Below are positions 9,945 to 17,593 of a stretch of 64,000 nt of DNA, piece by piece. The notes beneath the pieces were generated by a model, which ran no database searches, had not been told where the DNA came from, and was given only the letters and a program-made list of their open reading frames with translations. The position numbers and the translations under genes were made by a program. The stretch covers positions 1,116,001 through 1,180,000 of the forward strand of contig CBDBFZ010000003.1 of assembly GCA_965205225.1 (NCBI GenBank). The letters run 5' to 3'. Each line of letters begins with the position of its first letter. Position 1 is the stretch's first letter. Origin of the DNA: Litorimonas sp965205225 (GTDB lineage: Bacteria > Pseudomonadota > Alphaproteobacteria > Caulobacterales > Maricaulaceae).

Positions 9945-11511
9945 GTGGCTGTGTGAAAACGGTTAGTTTTTTGTGATATAGTTCCGGTGATTGAATCGGA
10001 GGTTTATTGTGAAGCGCTTTATTGAAGGCCAAGATCGAAATCAGTCCATATTATTTCCTGAAAGTCTGGACGAGTATATCGATGAAGATAATACTGTTCG
10101 CGTCATTGATGCCTACGTTGATGAACTAGATTTACTCTCAATGGGTTTCGAGCGCGTCCGGCCCAAGGCGACAGGCCGTCCCGGTTATCATCCGTCTATT
10201 TTGCTCAAGCTCTACATTTACGGCTATCTCAACTGTATCCAATCTAGCCGTAGGCTTGAACGCGAAGCGGGGCGTAATGTTGAGCTTATGTGGCTGACGG
10301 GCAAGCTTGCACCTGACTTCAAAACGATTGCTGACTTTAGAAAAGACAACGGCACCGCTATCCAATCAACCTGTTCTCAATTTGTGACTCTTTGCCGTGA
10401 CGTTGGTCTGTTCGCGCGCACAATGGTTGCGATTGATGGAGCCAAGTTCAAGGCCGTGAACGCGAGAGAAAAGAACTTCACACGCGGCAAGCTCACGCGG
10501 CGCATCGGCCAGATTGAGCATTCTATAGAGAAATACCTTCATGCACTGGACGCGACGGATTTACAGGAAGGCGAGGCCGCTGAGGCCAAGACTGAACGCC
10601 TCAAGGAAAAGATTACGTCAATGCGTGAGAAGATGGCTGAGCTTCAACAGTTGAAAGATGATCTCGCCGCGTCTTCTAAGAAACAAGTATCCTTAACTGA
10701 CCCGGACTCAGTGGCTATGGCGACCAGCACAAAGGCTGGTATGGTGGGGTATAACGTACAGACGGTTGTCGATACCGAGCACCATCTCATTGTCGCGCAT
10801 GAGGTAACAAACACTGTCTCTGACAAAGTGCAGCTCACAAAGATGACGAAACAAGGCCAAGCCGCCATTGGACGAAAAGACATTACAGTCTTTGCAGATC
10901 GTGGCTACTTCAGCGGTGCAGAAATTATGGCGACTGAGAAACTGGGCGCTACAACATACGTGCCCAAGCCTTACACATCTGGCTCTAAAGCCGCGGGCCG
11001 CTTTGGCAAACATGACTTCCTCTATCAGCCCGAAGACAATAGTTACCAATGCCCAGGTGGTCAGAAGATGACCTATCGCTTCATGTCAGTTGAACAGGGC
11101 AAGGACATGCAAGTTTACTGGCCGGACGAATGCGCGGCCTGTCCCGTCAAAGCCAAATGCACGACGGGGAAACAACGGCGGATCAAACGCTGGGTCAATG
11201 AGGACATCATCGACGCTATGTTGACGCGATTGAATGACCTCCCGGAAGCCATGGCCATCCGAAGGGCGACGGTCGAGCATCCGTTCGGGACGCTGAAGTC
11301 ATGGATGGGTGCCACGCACTTCCTGACCAAACGCCTCAAAAACGTCAAAACAGAGATGAGTCTATCGGTTCTAGCTTATAATATCCGCCGGATGATCAGC
11401 ATGTTCGGAGTGAAGAAACTAATCCGGGTGATCCAAGCCTAAGGGGAAAGCTTGTCCTAAATTAAATCCACTGAAATCGACGCATTGCCCAGGCTGTTTT
11501 CACACAGCCAC
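9945..11511 (+). mobile_element. IS1182-type element, copy 1 (1,567 bp)
   Basis: The terminal inverted repeat begins GTGGCTGTGTGAAAAC at both ends. It is flanked by a 4-bp direct repeat TCAT (9941-9944 and 11512-11515). The uninterrupted target can be checked inside the same gene: a paralogous stretch near 11580 reads GCGTCATCATCGAAGCGG, exactly what the joined flanks give. A second copy of the same length lies at 45499-47065 in the opposite orientation. Confidence 0.92.
10009..11442 (+). CDS. IS1182-family transposase, copy 1
   Basis: A 477-residue DDE transposase. The N-terminal DUF772 region includes GRPGYHPSILLKLYIYGYLN; MVAIDGAKFKAVN carries the first Asp, VFADRGYFSG the second, and VEHPFGTLKSWMG the Glu. 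A CPVKAKC cysteine cluster lies before the Glu. GTG 10009 is chosen because GGAGG sits six bases upstream; a TTG 18 bases earlier has no ribosome-binding site. The protein is identical to the copy at 45568-47001, which implies recent transposition. Confidence 0.92.
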   Translation: MKRFIEGQDRNQSILFPESLDEYIDEDNTVRVIDAYVDELDLLSMGFERVRPKATGRPGYHPSILLKLYIYGYLNCIQSSRRLEREAGRNVELMWLTGKLAPDFKTIADFRKDNGTAIQSTCSQFVTLCRDVGLFARTMVAIDGAKFKAVNAREKNFTRGKLTRRIGQIEHSIEKYLHALDATDLQEGEAAEAKTERLKEKITSMREKMAELQQLKDDLAASSKKQVSLTDPDSVAMATSTKAGMVGYNVQTVVDTEHHLIVAHEVTNTVSDKVQLTKMTKQGQAAIGRKDITVFADRGYFSGAEIMATEKLGATTYVPKPYTSGSKAAGRFGKHDFLYQPEDNSYQCPGGQKMTYRFMSVEQGKDMQVYWPDECAACPVKAKCTTGKQRRIKRWVNEDIIDAMLTRLNDLPEAMAIRRATVEHPFGTLKSWMGATHFLTKRLKNVKTEMSLSVLAYNIRRMISMFGVKKLIRVIQA

Positions 11512-11774
11512 TCATCGAAGCGGATTCGGATCCGAGTGCCGTCCGAATTATACGTGTAGGCCTCGATCCGGTCGAAATTGCCGTCTGCGTCATCATCGAA
11601 GCGGGTTAAGTTGATATTGCCGTCCGCGTCAAAGCCGATCTCGGCTCGGGTCCGGTTGCCGTCGTCATCATACGCGTAGTGAGTGATCCGGTCGATGGTG
11701 CCGTCATCATCGTCGTCGATCGGGTTTCGGGTTTCCTGTGACAAGGTTGATATGGTCTTGAACATGGCTGGCAT
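11512..11774 (-). pseudogene. Giant FG-GAP repeat protein, 5' fragment with native start
   Basis: The native start is ATG 11774, with AGGA five bases upstream; a second ATG three codons later is possible. The encoded ~87 residues are acidic DDDGxxDR and DADGNxxxTR repeats resembling EF-hand/thrombospondin type 3 calcium loops. There is no Sec signal peptide. The frame enters the insertion sequence after ...RIRFD and adds about 17 foreign residues (including WLCENSLGNAS) before a stop at 11457, giving a 105-residue truncated product. Its promoter would lie in 11775-12310. Confidence 0.8.
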
Positions 11775-12030
11775 GGTCCTACATTTCCAAAGGGGGGACT
11801 ATTTGACAGTAGTGTTCACATAGTTTGGCTATCAAGCAAGCGTCTAATTAGAGAAACCTGTTGATATTTATAATTTATGGGTCATGCGCCAATCGGTTGC
11901 GGAGTATTCTCGGCTCTTGCGGTGGGAGCAAAGGTCAGCATTGGCGTGGCAAGGGCAGGGAGCATTGGGTTGATGGTCAACTACTGACCCGGCGGCGGGA
12001 CGAAAAGTCAAACAGGCGTATGGGCAAAGT

Positions 12031-12273
12031 TTACAGAATGCAGGTCTCTCTCGCCATTGCGACTCGATGCCCGTGCCCGTGGATTATGGCCACAAGTGGA
12101 TTATGGCCACTATATGACCCGCCCGGCTCGTTTATAGATGCCCAATAGGGCTGTTTTGCTGTATGCCCTGTGTCCACGTCTACCATTGAGGCCGCTCTCC
12201 CTTTGGGGGTTATGAAAACACACGGGTCTATCAGAGCCAATTTCTCCCTTGTGAGGCAAAACAAATCACGCAT
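12031..12273 (-). CDS. Hypothetical 80-residue protein
   Basis: I do not recognise this protein. It is listed because ATG 12273 is preceded by AAAGGAG at an ideal distance of seven to eight bases, and because the 40-bp inverted repeat lies just upstream in the same orientation, as a leader would. The product is basic, with a His- and Gly-rich C-terminal half (IIHGHGHRVAMARE). The frame crosses the 17-bp tandem duplication. It could be a chance frame or the remains of a mobile element. Confidence 0.3.
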   Translation of the reverse strand: MRDLFCLTREKLALIDPCVFITPKGRAASMVDVDTGHTAKQPYWASINEPGGSYSGHNPLVAIIHGHGHRVAMARETCIL

Positions 12274-12308
12274 CGCAAATCTCCTTTGCCATAGATGAAT
12301 TACAAATC

Positions 12309-12352
12309 CAACAAAATGGGAAACCCTGAAATTAATAGGGCCTGAACCTAAT
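12309..12352 (-). repeat. Right copy of the inverted ~40-bp repeat
   Basis: On the minus strand this reads TTAGGTTCAGGCCCTATT, then AATTTCAGGGTTTCCC and ATTTTGTT, matching 5241-5286 on the plus strand with three substitutions and one insertion. It lies about 75 bp before ftsZ and about 36 bp before the small minus-strand frame at 12273. Confidence 0.6.
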
Positions 12353-12426
12353 GTCTAAACTGCACGTTAACTATTTACGGCGACACGAACGCTTAACCAG
12401 TCATTGACCATATTGGGTACCGTTCG

Positions 12427-13875
12427 ATGTCAATTACATTTAAAATGCCACAGTCCGTTGAACTCAAGCCACGCATCGTTGTCATCGGTGTTGGTGGAGC
12501 AGGCGGGAACGCCGTCAACAACATGATCGATGCGGGCCTCGATGGGATCGAGTTCATTGTCGCGAATACGGATGCCCAAGCGCTCGCGCTTTCCAAAGCG
12601 GATCGACGTGTGCAAATGGGCGGTGGTATCACACAAGGCCTGGGCGCCGGTATGCGCCCTGAAGTGGGTGAGCAGTCGGCCGAAGAGAGCCTCGACGACA
12701 TTCTACAGCATCTTGACGGAGCGCATATGCTCTTCGTTGCAGCAGGCATGGGCGGCGGCACAGGGACGGGCGCGGCGCCTGTTGTCGCTCGCGCGGCGCG
12801 GGATCGCGGGATCTTGACCGTCGGTATTGTGACCAAGCCCTTCATGTTCGAAGGTTCTCGCCGCATGAAACTAGCGGATCAAGGGATCGAAAATCTCTAC
12901 GCCTGCGTTGATACGATGATAACCATCCCGAATCAGAATCTGTTTCGGGTCGCGACTGAACGTACGACGATGGCAGATGCCTTCCAGCTGGCCGATGAAG
13001 TGCTTTACTCTGGCGTTCGCGGTGTGACCGATCTGATGGTCGTTCCGGGGCTCATCAATCTCGATTTCAACGATGTTCGAACCGTCATGGATGAGATGGG
13101 TAAGGCGATGATGGGTACGGGTGAGGCGACAGGTGAGAACCGTGCCGTCGAAGCCGCTCAGAAGGCTATCAACAATCCGCTCCTTGATGATGTGTCGCTG
13201 AAGGGTGCAAAGGGCGTGCTTATTAACATTACCGGCGGAGATGATCTGACTTTGTTTGAAGTCGATGAGGCTGCACAGATGATTCGCAAAGAAGTCGACG
13301 AAGATGCCAATATTATCGTCGGTTCCGCCCTAGATTCGGCCTTGGATGGTGTTGTCCGTGTGTCTGTTGTCGCAACGGGTGTTGATGCTGGGACACGGGC
13401 GGAGATGCCGGGACGTTTCACGCCAAAACCGCAAGCTGACCTTGCTCCTGTCGCAAGCCCTGTTGTTGAACTCAGCGTTCACGAAAAAGCCGAAGCAGAC
13501 GCTCGCGCGGCTTATTCAGACTATGGCTTTGAGGAGGAAGAGGCTGAGCCAATGGCTGTGAATAGCCCGCCGCCTTTCCAGAGCCGTAATGACACGGCCT
13601 ATCCGCCGCGTGTGCAGGGTGGATCCGCTCAAGCCGCAACGCCAGTTGCTGAGTCCATTCCCGTTGTTCCCGTTGCCCCGGCTCCTGTTCCAGAAGCGCC
13701 AGCGTCTCCGTTGGTTCGCCGTCCGTTTAGCCTGTGGAGCCGAAAACCGCGTCGTGCAGTGGTCACGCCAGAGCCTGCTCTGGCACAACCCACAAGCCAA
13801 TCAGGTGACCTGTTTGATGACGATATGGATGATGAGCTCGAAATTCCCAGCTTTCTTCGGCGTCAGAACGGCTAG
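12427..13875 (+). CDS. ftsZ: Cell division protein FtsZ
   Basis: Tubulin-like GTPase that polymerises at mid-cell to form the Z ring. The 482 residues include the glycine-rich GVGGAGGNAVN near residue 21, the tubulin signature GGGTGTGAAP near 109-118, and the T7-loop NLDFNDVRTVM, which completes the GTPase site of the next subunit. A long Pro/Ala-rich linker follows residue ~320, and the C-terminal peptide EIPSFLRRQNG is the conserved tail that binds FtsA and other partners. The linker is of typical alphaproteobacterial length. lpxC follows 133 bp downstream, as expected, but ftsA and ftsQ are not upstream in this window. Confidence 0.97.
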   Translation: MSITFKMPQSVELKPRIVVIGVGGAGGNAVNNMIDAGLDGIEFIVANTDAQALALSKADRRVQMGGGITQGLGAGMRPEVGEQSAEESLDDILQHLDGAHMLFVAAGMGGGTGTGAAPVVARAARDRGILTVGIVTKPFMFEGSRRMKLADQGIENLYACVDTMITIPNQNLFRVATERTTMADAFQLADEVLYSGVRGVTDLMVVPGLINLDFNDVRTVMDEMGKAMMGTGEATGENRAVEAAQKAINNPLLDDVSLKGAKGVLINITGGDDLTLFEVDEAAQMIRKEVDEDANIIVGSALDSALDGVVRVSVVATGVDAGTRAEMPGRFTPKPQADLAPVASPVVELSVHEKAEADARAAYSDYGFEEEEAEPMAVNSPPPFQSRNDTAYPPRVQGGSAQAATPVAESIPVVPVAPAPVPEAPASPLVRRPFSLWSRKPRRAVVTPEPALAQPTSQSGDLFDDDMDDELEIPSFLRRQNG

Positions 13876-14008
13876 AAGAGAAGCCAATCGCTCAATTCGT
13901 TTTTAAGGCAAAATCCATATATTTCAAAAGTCAAGGTTCGTAACATAGTGTCACGGACTGTTGTTTGTTGTGATGCATTTCCATCTCTAGCAGAGTATTG
14001 GAATCTTT

Positions 14009-14959
14009 ATGCCGAACGTCAGACGACAATCCACACTTCGCGCTCCGGCAGTTTGCTCTGGGATTTCCCTGCATAGCGGGCGGCAAACACGTTTGGTCAT
14101 GAACCCCGCGCGTCCTGATTCCGGGCTGATTTTCCGCCGTTCAGACGTTACCGATCGTCATAATCTGATTCATGTCATACCGGAATCCGTTACAGGCGTT
14201 CGTAACTGCACGACAATTTCGAATGCGGGCGGCGTGCATGTCTCCACAATTGAACATCTGTTTGCAGCTCTTTGCGCCGCCGGGGTCGATAATCTGCTTA
14301 TCGATTTGGATGGCCCTGAACTTCCAGCTCTGGATGGGTCGGCAGAACCATTTTTAAAACTGATTGAACGAGTGGGGCTCAAGCGGCAGGCCGCAGCGCG
14401 CCGCTATGTTCGTGTTTTACAGCCTGTCGAAGTCTCGTCTGGCGATGCCTGGGCACGCATCGAGCCGTCAGAGAATTTCGAGCTGGATGTCACAATCGAC
14501 TTCGGCGATCCGGCTATTGGGCATCAGCGCCTGCGAATTGCTCCGAATGTTCAAGCGTTTCGGGACCGCCTCGCATCCGCCCGGACTTTTGCCCGGATGC
14601 ATGAAGTAGCCGCATTGCAGGAAGCCGGTCTTTCCAAGGGTGGATCGCTCGAAAATGCCATCGTTGTGGATGAAGGAGAGGTGCTGAACCCGGACGGTTT
14701 GCGATTCGATGATGAGTTTGTCCGACACAAAGCGCTCGACCTTATGGGCGATATGTATCTTGGCGGATCTGTGTTGGGACGGGTGACGACAGTGAAGTCA
14801 GGGCATGGTCTGAACCATGATCTACTCGCTAAACTCTTTGCAACGGCGGACGCATGGGACTATGTGACTCTGCCTGGCGCTCAGGCGCTGATCGCGATGA
14901 TGAACTTGAAATCGCGCGGTCCATCCGGTGATGTTTCTGCAATTGCCGTCCCGGCTTAA
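14009..14959 (+). CDS. lpxC: UDP-3-O-acyl-N-acetylglucosamine deacetylase LpxC
   Basis: Zinc amidase catalysing the committed step of lipid A synthesis in the cytosol. The 316 residues include the zinc ligands His83 (STIEHLFAA) and His240/Asp244 (FVRHKALDLMGD), and the catalytic region SGHGLNH near residue 264. The length is normal. The position after ftsZ is the standard end of the alphaproteobacterial division and cell wall cluster. Confidence 0.96.
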   Translation: MPNVRRQSTLRAPAVCSGISLHSGRQTRLVMNPARPDSGLIFRRSDVTDRHNLIHVIPESVTGVRNCTTISNAGGVHVSTIEHLFAALCAAGVDNLLIDLDGPELPALDGSAEPFLKLIERVGLKRQAAARRYVRVLQPVEVSSGDAWARIEPSENFELDVTIDFGDPAIGHQRLRIAPNVQAFRDRLASARTFARMHEVAALQEAGLSKGGSLENAIVVDEGEVLNPDGLRFDDEFVRHKALDLMGDMYLGGSVLGRVTTVKSGHGLNHDLLAKLFATADAWDYVTLPGAQALIAMMNLKSRGPSGDVSAIAVPA

Positions 14960-15031
14960 GATATTCTCACTTTCACGTGTCACTTACGGGCGCTAAGAGC
15001 CTTTGACACGATTAGTGCGCGCGGGATATTC

Positions 15032-15880
15032 ATGACCTCAACCTTTGCCAACTGCGCCCTTGCGCTGTCGGCTGTTCTCTACCTGTCGGCTTGTTCGACT
15101 CTGGGTATTGGCGGCGACCGCAAGGAAAAGCTTGCCTATATCGAACGGCCAGCTGAGTTGATCTATAATGAGGCTTTGGAGCGGCTCGAGAAAAACCGCT
15201 GGGATGAAGCCAAACTCTTCTTTGAAGAAGTCGAACGGCAGCATCCTTTTTCCGAATGGGCACGCCGGTCTCTGTTGATGAGCGCCTATGCATCCTATAG
15301 AGCCGCCGATTATGACGATAGTGTCGCGACGGCTCAGCGCTATATTGGTCTGCATCCGGGATCAGATTCGGCGACCTACGCCTATTATCTCGTCGCGATC
15401 AACTATTATGACCAAATCTATGATGTGGGCCGGGATCAGGAAACCACCGTCAATGCTGCATCCGCATTGCAGCAGGTTGTCCGGCGCTACCCCGAATCGG
15501 ATTATGCACGTGATGCGCGTTTGAAACTCGAACTGACGCAAGATCACCTAGCCGGGAAGGAAATGACAATTGGTCGTTTCTACCTGAAACAGAATCAGCC
15601 TCTTGCGGCGATCATCCGGTTCAAGAATGTCATCCGTGAATATGACACGACATCACAGGTCGAAGAAGCCATGCATCGTATGGTTGAAGCCTATGTGACG
15701 CTGGGCGTCATTGGCGAAGCCAAGAAGGTTGGTTCGGTTCTGGGATATAATTACCCCTCCAGCGAATGGTATGCTGATTCCTATCAGTTGCTCGCCGATT
15801 ATGGTGTGGATCTCGACGCGGAGATCAGTAAACCGAGCAAGCGCGGTTATTTCGACAGGCTCCGTGAACGCCTTTTCTAG
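15032..15880 (+). CDS. bamD: Outer membrane assembly lipoprotein BamD
   Basis: Outer membrane lipoprotein of the BAM complex, which folds beta-barrel proteins. A signal peptide ends in the lipobox LSAC, putting the lipidated cysteine at about residue 21. TPR-like helices follow (ERPAELIYNEALERLEKNRWDEA; HPFSEWARRS; YPESDYARDA). The length of 282 residues fits the family. It lies 72 bp after lpxC and 36 bp before recN, the usual alphaproteobacterial order. Confidence 0.95.
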   Translation: MTSTFANCALALSAVLYLSACSTLGIGGDRKEKLAYIERPAELIYNEALERLEKNRWDEAKLFFEEVERQHPFSEWARRSLLMSAYASYRAADYDDSVATAQRYIGLHPGSDSATYAYYLVAINYYDQIYDVGRDQETTVNAASALQQVVRRYPESDYARDARLKLELTQDHLAGKEMTIGRFYLKQNQPLAAIIRFKNVIREYDTTSQVEEAMHRMVEAYVTLGVIGEAKKVGSVLGYNYPSSEWYADSYQLLADYGVDLDAEISKPSKRGYFDRLRERLF

Positions 15881-15916
15881 GCAGCAGTCGCGACAGGAGT
15901 CTGAAGGAGCGATACC

Positions 15917-17593
15917 ATGCTGAGCGGGCTCTCTGTCCGGAACGTTGTCTTGATCGAGTCGCTTGATCTGGTGTTTACGCGCGGGCTCAGTGCGCTCACA
16001 GGTGAAACGGGTGCCGGTAAATCCATTCTTCTCGATGCGCTGGGTATGGCAGCGGGCGCGCGGTCTGATCGTGGCTTGGTTCGGGCCGGCACCGATAAGG
16101 CTTCGACGATAGCCAGCTTCTCGCTGCATGAAGGCCATCCTGTCTGGACGCTGCTTGCTGAACAGGATCTGGACGGCGATGCGAGCGAAGACCTCCGCCT
16201 GCGCCGGGTTGTGTCCGCCGACGGGCGATCCAAGGCCTATGTCAATGATCAGCCTATCGGCGTGAAAGTTTTGTCCAGTATTGGGTCGATTCTGCTGGAA
16301 GTTCACGGACAACATGACGGGCGTGGTCTTCTCGACCCAAATACCCATACCGACATGCTTGACAATTTCGGAGGCTATGAGGCTGAACTTACCGCTGTTC
16401 GCCGCGCTTATCGTGAGCGCTGCGATACGCAAAAGGCTCTGGATGTCTTGCTCGAGCGCCAAGCTAAGGCGGGGGATGACCGTGAGTTTCTGGAGTTCGC
16501 CATCGCGGAATTGGATCGACTTGATCCGCGTGCAGGAGAGGATGAAACCCTCGCTGAAGAGCGCCGTTTTCTGCAGGGCGCGGAAGGCGCACTCAGCGAG
16601 CTGACCGCCGCGCAGGATATATTAGACGAAGGAGGTGAATTTGAAGAGCGGCTGACCGGCGCGCTCACGGGTATTGAGCGCATAAGAACCAAATTGGGGG
16701 ATGGTGACAGTAAAGCGGCGCGGGCCTTACAAACTGCTGTTGAAAGCCTGGACCGGGCTCTTCTAGAGACGAACGATGCCCGAGACGCCGTCAGCCATGC
16801 TGCCGAAGCCTTCGACGTTGAGCCGGGCAAGCTGGAACAGGTTGAAGAACGGCTCTTCTCCTTGCGAGCCGCCGCGCGGAAATATAGCGTTGGCATTGAT
16901 GATCTTCTGTCCAAACGCGCGGGGTTTACCGAGGAGCTGGACGCGATTGCATCGGTTGAAGTCGATATTGGCATGGCCACGAAACGGTGCGACGCCGCCA
17001 AGGTGGCCTATGACAGAGCCGCCGCTGAACTAACTCAGGTTCGGAAGAGCGCGGCGGAACAGCTCGATCAAGCGGTTGCAAGTGAGCTTCCTCCGCTGAA
17101 GATGGAGCGTGCGCGCTTTGTGACTGATGTATTGGACACCCCTGCATCAGTATCAGGGGTGGACCAGATACGGTTCACTGTATCGACCAATCCGGGCACA
17201 CCGTTAGGTCCGCTTGATAAGATTGCCTCGGGCGGTGAAATGGCGCGTTTCGCTCTCGCCATCAAAGTGGCTCTGGCCGCCAGGACAGAAAGCGTTATGG
17301 TGTTTGATGAGGTCGATCAGGGCGTTGGCGGGGCAGTGGCGACAGCCGTCGGGCGACGTCTGTCCAAACTGTCGAAATCCGCGCAAGTCTTTGTCGTGAC
17401 GCATAGCCCGCAAGTTGCAGCATCCGCCGATCGGCAATTTCGTATTGAGAAAACTTCGACGGGGACGACGACTACAACCTACGTCCATGCGGTCTCTGAG
17501 GTCGACCGCGAGGAAGAAATCGCACGTATGCTTGCGGGAGATATGATTACGAATGAAGCCCGCGCGGCTGCACGTCAGCTCATGGCGCGGTGA
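15917..17593 (+). CDS. recN: DNA repair ATPase RecN
   Basis: SMC-like ATPase for double-strand break repair. The 558 residues have Walker A (GETGAGKS) near residue 30, the EVHGQHDGRGLL motif characteristic of RecN, a coiled-coil middle (about 165-380), the signature ASGGEMARFALA and Walker B VMVFDEVDQGVGG. GAAGGAG precedes the ATG. The TGA stop overlaps the GTG start of ligA by 4 bp, so the two are translationally coupled. I see no SOS box directly upstream. Confidence 0.96.
   Translation: MLSGLSVRNVVLIESLDLVFTRGLSALTGETGAGKSILLDALGMAAGARSDRGLVRAGTDKASTIASFSLHEGHPVWTLLAEQDLDGDASEDLRLRRVVSADGRSKAYVNDQPIGVKVLSSIGSILLEVHGQHDGRGLLDPNTHTDMLDNFGGYEAELTAVRRAYRERCDTQKALDVLLERQAKAGDDREFLEFAIAELDRLDPRAGEDETLAEERRFLQGAEGALSELTAAQDILDEGGEFEERLTGALTGIERIRTKLGDGDSKAARALQTAVESLDRALLETNDARDAVSHAAEAFDVEPGKLEQVEERLFSLRAAARKYSVGIDDLLSKRAGFTEELDAIASVEVDIGMATKRCDAAKVAYDRAAAELTQVRKSAAEQLDQAVASELPPLKMERARFVTDVLDTPASVSGVDQIRFTVSTNPGTPLGPLDKIASGGEMARFALAIKVALAARTESVMVFDEVDQGVGGAVATAVGRRLSKLSKSAQVFVVTHSPQVAASADRQFRIEKTSTGTTTTTYVHAVSEVDREEEIARMLAGDMITNEARAAARQLMAR

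Larger units (their letters stand above)
11775..12426. other. Long spacer between the repeat-protein start and ftsZ
   Basis: No recognised gene fills these 650 bases. They hold the promoter region of the repeat protein on the minus strand, a 36-codon plus-strand frame at 11877-11987 without similarity that I recognise, a 17-bp tandem duplication of GTGGATTATGGCCACAA around 12076-12108, a minus-strand frame with a good ribosome-binding site (12031-12273), the right inverted repeat, and the ftsZ leader from about 12353. ftsA, which normally precedes ftsZ, is absent. Confidence 0.6.

Noticed and set aside
9502..9966. 154-codon plus-strand frame antisense to FG-GAP repeats
   Set aside because: Same cause: shadow of the repetitive minus-strand gene.
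11877..11987. 36-codon plus-strand frame in the spacer before ftsZ
   Set aside because: No ribosome-binding site and no recognised family; too short to support.
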